A DNA stretch of 5,219 bases from Bacteroidota bacterium (GTDB lineage: Bacteria > Bacteroidota > Bacteroidia > B-17B0 > B-17BO). The notes beneath the pieces are model-generated. The model did not search any database. It saw nothing but the letters and a program-made list of their open reading frames with translations, and had not been told where the DNA came from. A program made the translations under genes and the position numbers. This document shows, piece after piece, positions 1-5,219 of this stretch (positions are counted from its first letter, which is position 1; each line of letters starts with the position of its first letter). The DNA lies in contig CANHPI010000216.1 of the NCBI GenBank assembly GCA_947462425.1, positions 1-5,219 on the forward strand, read 5' to 3'.

Positions 1-178
1 GTAAAAAAGGTGGTGATCCTGCTGAAAAATTTAAGTGTTCAAAGTCTTTAGTGTCTGCAAGGGTGTATGATGTATTTAAGGTAATTTGTTCTGCTGTCAT
101 AAAATTATCTGACGCTTCGACGCCGCTTAGCGTGACATTAGAACTTTGATAGGATATATCTGAAAAATCTTTTCTCAT
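1..178 (-). CDS. scpA: Methylmalonyl-CoA mutase large (alpha, B12-binding) subunit, N-terminal fragment
   Basis: This is the first 59 codons of a gene that runs off the left edge of the window. The large subunit carries the catalytic barrel and the adenosylcobalamin-binding domain, and converts (R)-methylmalonyl-CoA to succinyl-CoA in the cytoplasm. The visible protein begins MRKDFSDISYQ, has TAEQI at residues 28-32, and ends with HLNFSAGSPPFL (48-59). That ending matches the family's conserved N-terminal stretch usually seen as HLNxxAGIPPFLRGPY; the usual Ile is Ser here. The ATG at 178-176 lies 2 bp after the stop of the small-subunit gene, so the two are surely one operon and probably translationally coupled. 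Residues 14-24 (NVTLSGVEASD) are encoded by a dispersed repeat and seem to be a lineage-specific insertion in the variable N-terminal linker. The active-site and B12 domains lie outside the window, so whether the gene is intact cannot be judged. The identity rests on this short match plus the neighbouring small subunit. Confidence 0.88.
   Translation of the reverse strand, partial: MRKDFSDISYQSSNVTLSGVEASDNFMTAEQITLNTSYTLADTKDFEHLNFSAGSPPFL
110..137 (-). repeat. Short palindromic-type dispersed repeat inside the scpA coding region
   Basis: A 28-bp stretch of over 50% GC in an otherwise AT-rich gene. Read on the plus strand it contains GCTTCGACGCCGCTTAGCG followed by TGACA. This follows the same pattern as the two arms at 1448-1470 and 1497-1519 (CTCGACTTCGCTCGATG followed by TGACA, and close variants). 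Its ends carry a short ACGCT/AGCGT inverted pair. On the coding strand it is read in frame as VTLSGVEA (residues 15-22 of the large mutase subunit) without a stop. Short elements of this kind recur in many Bacteroidota genomes. That this is a copy of such an element is inferred from similarity to the other copies in the window. Confidence 0.6.
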
Positions 179-180
179 AA

Positions 181-1434
181 TTATTTAGCTAATTGTTGTT
201 CTATAGATTCACTCAAATTAATAGTTTTAATTCCTGAAGGATGAACAGTGTTTTTTCTTTTCGCCACGTTTAATCCTTCGTTTTTGTTTTGAAATTTATT
301 CACTCCTACTAGAACTAATTTACCTTCTTCAAATTGTTTTATCAATTCTTCAGCATCTTTAGAAATTATATCTTGAATATAATGAGATTTTAAGCAAGCT
401 AATAATCCACCTTTTGATTCAATTACTTTAAATTGTTCCCAAGATTTTTCGCAAAGAGTCTCAGTTAGGGTTTCAATGTAATATGAACCAGCAGCCATAT
501 CAGCTACTTTATTTAAGTAACTTTCATCTTTTAATATTAATTGTTGATTACGCGCCATACGAGAACTAAAATCGTTTTGCGAATTAAACTCTACATCAAA
601 AGGTAAAACCAAGATACTATTTGCGCCTCCAATTGATGCACTCATTGCTTCCGTAGTTGAACGCAACATGTTTGTGTAACTATCTATAGAGCTTTTATTA
701 ATTGAGGTAGTTTGAGCATGAATATGAATATTGGCAGTTAGTTTGTATTCATTTAATAAAAAATTAATTAATTTTCGTAGAGCTCTTACTTTTGCAATTT
801 CCATAAAAAAATCGCCGCCAACCGATATTGAAACATGTATTTTTTTTACAACTGACGATACATTTAAATATTCATTTAAATGCGCCAATGATAATGCTAA
901 TTCATTAATAGTATTAGAACCTGCTTCTTGGTATAAATTTGTATTGATTGAAATAGTTGAATCTTGCTCTTTAAGAGTTCCATTTAATAAATTATCACAT
1001 TCAACAAAACAATTAGTTCCACAATTTATTGAGGACAAATAATTATTTAATTCTTTTTCGTTTTCCAAATTTGTTTTAAATAAGGAATAAATATGTTCTA
1101 ATAAAATATCTTTTAAAAGTAGTGCAAAATCTGTTTTTTTGAAAACATGAAATACTAATCCTGATGCTCCATTTTGTAAAGCATTTAAGGCTTGGGTATT
1201 AGCAAGTTTTTCATCTTCAACAAAAATAGTCTCGCAAATTGCCCAATCGTTTGTGTTAAAAACGGGAGTAGTGTTAGCATTTATATTTTCGTTTGTATAA
1301 AATGGTTGTATTTCAATTCCCGAATTAGTTTTCCATACCAAGGAATCGTAATCAATTCCTTTTAAATCCTTTACTAATTGTTCTTTCCATTGAGAAGCGG
1401 TAGTTGCGGTAAATTCTGTAAATAATTTTTGCAT
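181..1434 (-). CDS. mutA: Methylmalonyl-CoA mutase small (beta) subunit
   Basis: This is the non-catalytic partner of the B12-binding mutase subunit; the heterodimer interconverts methylmalonyl-CoA and succinyl-CoA in propionate and branched-chain metabolism. The 417-residue protein keeps the family barrel signatures. These are WKEQLVKDLKG near residues 16-26, LVWKTNSGIEIQPFY (32-46), YQEAGSN (168-174), GGDFFMEIAKVRALR (206-220), LRSTTEAMSASIGGANS (257-273), RMARNQQLILKDE (292-304), AAGSYYIETLT (314-324) and GVNKF (377-381). The protein ends soon after GVNKF, so the flavodoxin-like C-terminal domain is absent. It is therefore much shorter than the roughly 600-residue actinobacterial subunit but close to the short form usual in Bacteroidota. 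The ATG follows an A-rich stretch (ACAATAAAATG) with no clear Shine-Dalgarno. The large subunit starts 2 bp downstream, and a hairpin-forming repeat pair lies just upstream. No frameshift or internal stop is seen. Confidence 0.95.
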   Translation of the reverse strand: MQKLFTEFTATTASQWKEQLVKDLKGIDYDSLVWKTNSGIEIQPFYTNENINANTTPVFNTNDWAICETIFVEDEKLANTQALNALQNGASGLVFHVFKKTDFALLLKDILLEHIYSLFKTNLENEKELNNYLSSINCGTNCFVECDNLLNGTLKEQDSTISINTNLYQEAGSNTINELALSLAHLNEYLNVSSVVKKIHVSISVGGDFFMEIAKVRALRKLINFLLNEYKLTANIHIHAQTTSINKSSIDSYTNMLRSTTEAMSASIGGANSILVLPFDVEFNSQNDFSSRMARNQQLILKDESYLNKVADMAAGSYYIETLTETLCEKSWEQFKVIESKGGLLACLKSHYIQDIISKDAEELIKQFEEGKLVLVGVNKFQNKNEGLNVAKRKNTVHPSGIKTINLSESIEQQLAK

Positions 1435-1447
1435 TTTATTGTTTTTT

Positions 1448-1519
1448 TGTCAGTTCGAGCGGAGTCGAGAACTAGACAGTGAGATGAAAATGAGCATCTC
1501 GACTTCGCTCGATGTGACA
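1448..1519. repeat. Inverted pair of dispersed repeats forming a long hairpin, between the DUF7935-like gene and mutA
   Basis: The left arm is about 1448-1470 and the right arm about 1497-1519. The reverse complement of the left arm matches the right arm at all but a few positions: CTCGACTCCGCTCGA versus CTCGACTTCGCTCGA, both ending GACA. Each arm also contains TCGA-N6-TCGA (1455-1468 and 1499-1512), so each can fold on its own. A smaller perfect stem, GAGATG (1481-1486) with CATCTC (1495-1500), competes within the loop. The element fills most of the 95-bp gap between the two genes and is clearly more GC-rich than its surroundings. On the transcribed (minus) strand the hairpin is followed by A residues rather than U. 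It does not look like an intrinsic terminator in that direction, and no U-tract follows on the plus strand either. A role in mRNA stability or differential expression of mutA is possible but only inferred. Confidence 0.75.
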
Positions 1520-1529
1520 GAATTGTTAG

Positions 1530-2054
1530 TTAAAATAGTTCAGCAATTTCTTTTTTGATATAATCGATAGCCACATCGTTGGGTAATTTTTTACCTAAAT
1601 TATTTGTTATGTTTAAAATCATCATTGCTAGTTCAGAGCTATTAGCATCGTGAGCAACTTTTGAAGATGAAATATTTACTAATTGAATAATTTCTTCTTT
1701 TGATGTTTTAACTAATTCCCAGGCACCAGATGATAAATAAATTTGTTGTGATAAATTATGTTCATATTCTGTTTTTATTGCATTTACCAATTCTAAGTGT
1801 AATTGGCGAGCACTCATGCCATTTTTGTTTACACGAATAACCAAACTGTTTGGATTAATTCGTTCTAAAAAAATCACAATACGTTCAAAAGCTTGAATTT
1901 TTAAAGGAGTAATGGTTCCTAAAGTGGTTTTCTTTAACTCGTATTCTCGTCTTTTTTGATCGTTATCTAAAAAACGTTTTACTAAAAAATAGGCTGCTGC
2001 AAAAACTGCTCCAGCAGGAATAATAATTTTTAAAAGTTCAAATAAAGGTGTCAT
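1530..2054 (-). CDS. Small membrane-anchored protein, DUF7935-like, function unknown
   Basis: A 174-residue protein with one N-terminal hydrophobic segment (about residues 7-25, IIIPAGAVFAAAYFLV core), followed by a basic and charged stretch (KRFLDNDQKRREYELKK, 26-42) and a mainly helical soluble part. The positive charge after the segment suggests the body is cytoplasmic. The stretch PLKIQAFERIVIFLERINP (50-68), followed by LVIRV, resembles a conserved block I recall from Bacteroidota proteins annotated as DUF7935; that family call is from memory and tentative. No enzymatic motif is visible. The gene ends 95 bp before mutA on the same strand, so it is probably co-transcribed with the mutase, with the repeat hairpin in between. 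A link to mutase function is suggested only by position. The ATG at 2054 is the natural start because the hydrophobic anchor follows it directly. Confidence 0.8.
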   Translation of the reverse strand: MTPLFELLKIIIPAGAVFAAAYFLVKRFLDNDQKRREYELKKTTLGTITPLKIQAFERIVIFLERINPNSLVIRVNKNGMSARQLHLELVNAIKTEYEHNLSQQIYLSSGAWELVKTSKEEIIQLVNISSSKVAHDANSSELAMMILNITNNLGKKLPNDVAIDYIKKEIAELF

Positions 2055-2131
2055 AATTGGTTTGTTTTTCAGTTTCTAATATCGGTATTTTTAATCTATA
2101 ATTCAATAATTTATAAAAATCACAAATTATA
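2055..2131. other. 77-bp AT-rich intergenic gap, no clear signal
   Basis: This gap between the SUI1 gene and the DUF7935-like gene is almost entirely A and T. On the minus strand it contains TATAATTTG and TTATAGATTA, which loosely resemble a Bacteroidota -7 box. Neither has the right internal spacing together with a convincing upstream TTG. There is no hairpin followed by a T-run that would mark a terminator. The DUF7935-like and mutase genes could therefore either have their own weak promoter here or be read through from the TPR-SUI1 pair. Confidence 0.4.
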
Positions 2132-2494
2132 CTAACCTCCAGCTTTTTTGGCTTTATAATTGGCTTTGGTTAAAAGTTCTAGCAGTTTATCTCTATTATC
2201 GCCCTGTATTAATATATTTCCATCTTTGCTGTTACCTCCAACGCCACATTTTTGTTTTAAGGTTTTGGCTAGTTCATTTAAATCATTATCCGTTCCTATA
2301 AAGCCACTTATACGAGTTACAAGTTTTCCACCGCCAATTCTATCTAAAAATAATTTTAAATTTTGTTGCTGCGGCGGCAATGTCACTTGCGCTTCATAAT
2401 CATCGTTTTCATAGTTAAAACTTGGATTTGTAGAATAAACAACATTTACTCTATTTTTGGCATCTGAGCCTGTCGAAGATTTTTTTTTGCTCAT
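2132..2494 (-). CDS. SUI1/eIF1-like translation factor (YciH family)
   Basis: A 120-residue protein with a C-terminal SUI1 domain (about residues 45-118). The diagnostic features are [18 protein letters not shown] (48-64), [19 protein letters not shown] (74-92) and [15 protein letters not shown] (94-108). The family resembles eukaryotic eIF1. Its bacterial members are thought to bind the small ribosomal subunit and influence start-site fidelity; the precise role in Bacteroidota is not established. The N-terminus is short, basic and Ser/Lys-rich, followed by [12 protein letters not shown] (18-29), which is typical of Bacteroidota members. The start ATG overlaps the stop of the upstream TPR gene as ATGA, so translation is probably coupled. 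Codons 3-5 fall in a run of nine A residues. Codons 6-12 resemble part of the dispersed repeat found elsewhere in the window. Confidence 0.92.
   Translation of the reverse strand: MSKKKSSTGSDAKNRVNVVYSTNPSFNYENDDYEAQVTLPPQQQNLKLFLDRIGGGKLVTRISGFIGTDNDLNELAKTLKQKCGVGGNSKDGNILIQGDNRDKLLELLTKANYKAKKAGG
2459..2480 (-). repeat. Possible partial copy of the dispersed repeat at the start of the SUI1 gene
   Basis: On the coding strand codons 6-12 read TCTTCGACAGGCTCAGATG. This resembles the CTTCGAC-N-GCTCAG core seen in the other copies and is more GC-rich than its surroundings. It is read as SSTGSD. The match is short and lacks the TGACA end, so chance similarity is a real alternative. Confidence 0.35.
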
Positions 2495-3579
2495 CTTTTA
2501 AATTTTAATAAAAATAAAGGAATACCAATCAGCATGGCAATAAATGAGATAAGCAACCAACTGAATTGAGAATTTTTAGCTGCGGAATTAGAACTTTGTT
2601 TAATTTCATCTTCAATTAAAAATTGATTGTCATTATTTTCTTTTTCAATTTTTTCTAAACTATCATTTAAATTGTAATGTTTTTTTAGCCATATATTTGC
2701 CTGTTCATAATTTTGTTGAGCTTCATAAAATACTGACCGTGTGTGATAGAGTTCTGCTAATGCCTCAGGATAGTCATATTTTTTACAAATATCTCCAGCT
2801 AACATAATAAAGTTTGCTGCTTGGTTATAGTTTTTTTGTGAAATATACACCATAGCAATATTATTATAACTGTCCGCTAATTCAAATTCATCATCTATTA
2901 ATTGTCTTATTTTTAATCCTTCCTCCAGATATATTAAAGCACTATCTAATTGGTTTTGCTCTCTCAATATAGTACCAATATTATTATAGCATGAGGCTAT
3001 TAAGTTGTGATCATTAATAATATTAGCATATTTTAATGCTTCCTTAAATTGTTTTATAGCGGAATTTAATTGTTTTTGATTATACTTTAATGAACCAATA
3101 TTTATTAAACAACGAGTTATCTGAAGGGTGTTGTTTGTTTTATTTGAAGCCTGTAGTGATTGTAAGTAGGATGATTCGGCTAATGTAGGATAATTAATGT
3201 CGCTATAAATATTACCAATATTTGCATGATTGATGGCAATACCAAATTCGTTTTGAATGGATTTATTTAAATGCAAAGATTTTTTTTGAAATTGAAGAGC
3301 CTTTGCATAATTTCCTTTTTTATAAAATAAAACTCCTAATAAATTGTAACTTTTAGCAATATGAATTATGCTATTACTTTTTAAAGCCTCCTTTTCGCAT
3401 GTAATTGCAAATTGATAAGCTTTTTCAGGATCTGTATTTCTTAAGTCGAATCCAGCAATGTATAATTGATTTACTCGTTCAGTATCGTTTTCTATATTTT
3501 TTAATTGAAAAAGTAGAGAATCATTTACTTGAGAAAAGTAAGAGGCGGGTAGAAAAATTAATATTATGATTAGCTTCAT
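2491..3579 (-). CDS. Secreted or membrane-anchored TPR-repeat protein without output domain
   Basis: A 362-residue protein with an N-terminal signal peptide ([17 protein letters not shown], with likely cleavage near residues 16-17). TPR units follow, and then a C-terminal transmembrane segment (about 339-358, [19 protein letters not shown]) and a short basic tail (KFKR). The repeats are 40 residues apart. The helix-A glycine or its equivalent falls at 82, 122, 162, 202 and 242 in the contexts NLLG, NIG, NIG, NIG and NIA, and a degenerate sixth repeat lies at about 274-307. This gives five clear TPRs, plus a weak one near 35-68. The arrangement matches the periplasmic sensor half of Bacteroidota TPR histidine kinases and TPR-LuxR regulators, but the protein stops right after the membrane segment. 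A linker rich in E, N and S (about 308-338) precedes the membrane span. TPRs usually bind peptides or proteins; the partner here is unknown. The stop overlaps the SUI1 start by ATGA. Confidence 0.88.
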   Translation of the reverse strand: MKLIIILIFLPASYFSQVNDSLLFQLKNIENDTERVNQLYIAGFDLRNTDPEKAYQFAITCEKEALKSNSIIHIAKSYNLLGVLFYKKGNYAKALQFQKKSLHLNKSIQNEFGIAINHANIGNIYSDINYPTLAESSYLQSLQASNKTNNTLQITRCLINIGSLKYNQKQLNSAIKQFKEALKYANIINDHNLIASCYNNIGTILREQNQLDSALIYLEEGLKIRQLIDDEFELADSYNNIAMVYISQKNYNQAANFIMLAGDICKKYDYPEALAELYHTRSVFYEAQQNYEQANIWLKKHYNLNDSLEKIEKENNDNQFLIEDEIKQSSNSAAKNSQFSWLLISFIAMLIGIPLFLLKFKR

Positions 3580-3597
3580 TATTAAGTGTAAATATAA

Positions 3598-3628
3598 TTT
3601 GTTTTTGCTTATGGTTTGTATAATTTAG
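3598..3628 (+). promoter_or_regulatory. Candidate Bacteroidota-type promoter for the M61 peptidase gene
   Basis: TTTG at 3598-3601 is separated by 19 bp from TAATTTAG at 3621-3628. This fits the Bacteroidota primary-sigma pattern (TTTG or TTG, about 19 bp, TAnnTTTG) with one mismatch in the -7 box. Transcription would begin around 3633-3636, leaving a leader of about 10 nt before the ATG at 3645. It lies in the 65-bp region shared with the divergent TPR gene. AT-rich sequence makes chance matches likely. Confidence 0.4.
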
Positions 3629-3644
3629 AACCTAAATTCACATT

Positions 3645-5219
3645 ATGATTCACTATAAATTATACCTTAAAAATCCAAGTTCACACTATATTTATGTTGA
3701 TTTAACAATTGACGAAATTTCCACTCCATTTATTCAGTTGCAATTACCAGTTTGGCGTCCAGGGAGATACGAATTAGTTAATTTTGCTAAAAGCTTAAAA
3801 CGATTTGATGCCTTTGATAATAATGATAATGTTTTAGCATATACAAAATTAACTAAAGATTTATGGGTCATTGAAACTAATGGAGCTAATAAAATTAAAG
3901 TTACTTATAGCTATCATACTAGCGAAATTAATGCAGGTAATTGTTTTGCAGATGAAACGCAGCTATACGTAAACCCAGTTCATTTATGCATGTATATTCC
4001 TAATAGAATGCATGAAAAACATACCGTTGAACTTGCTAGTCCGGATACATATAAAATAGCCACATCCTTAAAAAGAGATAATGGCATTTTATTAGCTGAA
4101 TCTTTTGATGAATTGGCAGATAGTCCGATTATGGCAAGCGCTAATCTTCAGTCGGATTTTTATGTAATAAATGGTATTAAATTTTGGTTACATTTTGTAG
4201 GTGAATGCAAGCCTGACTTCGAAAAAATGAAATCTGATTTTTATAAATTCACGAAGACTCAATTAAGTTTTTGGGGAGGTTTTCCGGTAGATGAATATCA
4301 TTTTATGTTTCAAATATTACCATTTAAATATTATCACGGTGTTGAACATCAAAAATCAACCGTTATTTCAATTGGGCCTGGTTACAATTTAAACAAAGGA
4401 AAAACGTATGAAGATGTTTTGGGTGTTTCTTGTCATGAATTATTTCATACATGGAATATTAAATATATCAGACCTGTAGAAATGTTACCATATGATTTTA
4501 CTAGAGAAAATTATGCTCGTACTGGTTATGTTTACGAGGGTTTTACAACTTATTATGGTGATTTATTACTTTTAACTAGTGGTGTATTTAGTGTGCAAGA
4601 TTACTTTAATACTTTGGAAGAACGCTTATTAAAACATTTCCATAATTATGGGCGTTTTAATCTATCAGTAGCGCATTCGAGCTGGGAAACTTGGTTAGAT
4701 GGTTATGTTCCCGGGGCGCCATATCGTAAAACTTCTATTTATGACGAAGGAAATTTAGTGGCGTTTATGTTGGATATTTTAATTATGAAACATACAAATA
4801 ATCAAAAAGGGTTAAGAGATGTTTGTAGAGAATTATATAATGATTTTGGAAAAAAAATAAAAGGGTATTCTGAAAATGATATTATAACTCTTTGTGAAAA
4901 AGCGGCTGGCATATCCTTAAAAAACTTTTTTGAAAAGTATGTATACGGAACAGAAGATTTTGAAACACAATTAAAGGAATGTTTCGATTATATAGATATT
5001 GAATTAATAAAAGAAAAAAGTCAATATTTGTGTGAATCTATTTATGGATTTAAGACTATTGATTTTGGAAATAATAGAAAAGTGACATTAATTGCACCTT
5101 ATTCTCCAAGTTGGAAAGCTGGTTTATCAATCGGAGATGAAATTATATCAGTAAATGGATATACTCTTAAAAATGATTTTAACAATTGGATGGAATATTT
5201 TATTGATAGCGATATTGAA
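3645..5219 (+). CDS. M61-family glycyl aminopeptidase with PDZ domain, 3' end outside window
   Basis: The reading frame is open for 525 codons from the ATG at 3645 to the window edge. An in-frame TAA at 3633-3635 excludes a longer start. The zinc peptidase motif HELFH is at residues 264-268 (context SCHELFHTWNIKYIRP). The likely third zinc ligand is E298 in YEGFTTYYGD. The family hallmark GVEHQKST is at 232-239, and SIYDEGNLVAFMLD is at 364-377. The N-terminal beta domain starts MIHYKLYLKNPSSHY and includes LPVWRPGRYEL (34-44), also typical of M61. A C-terminal PDZ domain begins near 467; PSWKAGLSIGDEIISVNG (488-505) is its ligand-groove and turn region, and it is cut by the window end. No signal peptide is visible, so the enzyme is probably cytoplasmic. 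Family members remove N-terminal residues, often Gly or Ala, from peptides. All visible catalytic residues are intact. It is transcribed divergently from the TPR gene, with no evident functional link. Confidence 0.93.
   Translation, partial: MIHYKLYLKNPSSHYIYVDLTIDEISTPFIQLQLPVWRPGRYELVNFAKSLKRFDAFDNNDNVLAYTKLTKDLWVIETNGANKIKVTYSYHTSEINAGNCFADETQLYVNPVHLCMYIPNRMHEKHTVELASPDTYKIATSLKRDNGILLAESFDELADSPIMASANLQSDFYVINGIKFWLHFVGECKPDFEKMKSDFYKFTKTQLSFWGGFPVDEYHFMFQILPFKYYHGVEHQKSTVISIGPGYNLNKGKTYEDVLGVSCHELFHTWNIKYIRPVEMLPYDFTRENYARTGYVYEGFTTYYGDLLLLTSGVFSVQDYFNTLEERLLKHFHNYGRFNLSVAHSSWETWLDGYVPGAPYRKTSIYDEGNLVAFMLDILIMKHTNNQKGLRDVCRELYNDFGKKIKGYSENDIITLCEKAAGISLKNFFEKYVYGTEDFETQLKECFDYIDIELIKEKSQYLCESIYGFKTIDFGNNRKVTLIAPYSPSWKAGLSIGDEIISVNGYTLKNDFNNWMEYFIDSDIE

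Noticed and set aside
731..1042. 103-codon open frame on the plus strand
   Set aside because: It lies entirely antisense inside mutA, whose frame is strongly supported by family motifs. The translated protein has no recognisable features.
1448..1519. Intrinsic terminator between the DUF7935-like gene and mutA
   Set aside because: The hairpin is followed by A residues in the direction of transcription and there is no T-tract on the plus strand side, so terminator structure is lacking. No plus-strand gene ends there.
1448..1519. CRISPR array or IS terminal repeats
   Set aside because: There are only two arms, in inverted orientation, with no regular spacers, no transposase and no enclosed gene.
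2160..2399. 79-codon open frame on the plus strand
   Set aside because: It is antisense to the SUI1 domain and its composition is low-complexity (Ser, Leu, Pro, Cys), as expected of a shadow frame.
3589..3596. TATATTTA as a -7 box for the TPR gene on the minus strand
   Set aside because: It matches TAnnTTTG at 7 of 8 positions. No TTG lies at the expected distance upstream and the leader would be only a few nucleotides, so support is too weak in such AT-rich sequence.
3611..3613. Upstream ATG as an alternative start of the M61 gene
   Set aside because: It is out of frame with the peptidase, and an in-frame stop at 3633-3635 rules out any earlier start.

Overview
The window is AT-rich (roughly 30% GC by eye) and looks like a chromosomal segment of a member of the Bacteroidota, probably of flavobacterial type. 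The reasons are the short two-subunit methylmalonyl-CoA mutase with a beta subunit of about 417 residues, a DUF7935-like membrane protein next to it, a TPR protein of the kind common in this phylum, A-rich start contexts without clear Shine-Dalgarno sequences, and a promoter-like TTTG / TAnnTTTG pair. No plasmid, phage, IS or CRISPR sequence is visible.

Layout. Five genes run on the minus strand from about 3579 down to 1. In transcription order they are: a secreted or membrane-anchored TPR protein (3579-2491), an SUI1/eIF1-like translation factor (2494-2132) overlapping it by ATGA, a small membrane-anchored DUF7935-like protein (2054-1530), the methylmalonyl-CoA mutase small subunit (1434-181), and the first 59 codons of the large, B12-binding mutase subunit (178-1, running off the window). 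On the plus strand, divergent across a 65-bp intergenic region, an M61-family (glycyl) aminopeptidase with a PDZ domain starts at 3645. It is open to the end of the window.

How the genes work together. The two mutase subunits, 2 bp apart, form the heterodimer that interconverts (R)-methylmalonyl-CoA and succinyl-CoA. The DUF7935-like gene is probably co-transcribed with them, but its role is unknown. The TPR and SUI1 genes look translationally coupled. The M61 peptidase is an independent divergent unit.

The most notable non-gene signal is a family of short, comparatively GC-rich, imperfectly palindromic repeats around CTTCGAC-N(4-6)-GCTC-(A/G)-N-TGACA. Two copies face each other as a long hairpin between the DUF7935-like gene and mutA (1448-1519). 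One copy lies in frame inside the N-terminus of the large mutase subunit (110-137), where it encodes VTLSGVEA. A shorter, weaker match lies in the N-terminal codons of the SUI1 gene (2459-2480). Repeat-derived codons in real genes are the best candidate for something unusual here. No defence system, secondary-metabolite cluster or other new multi-gene system is apparent.
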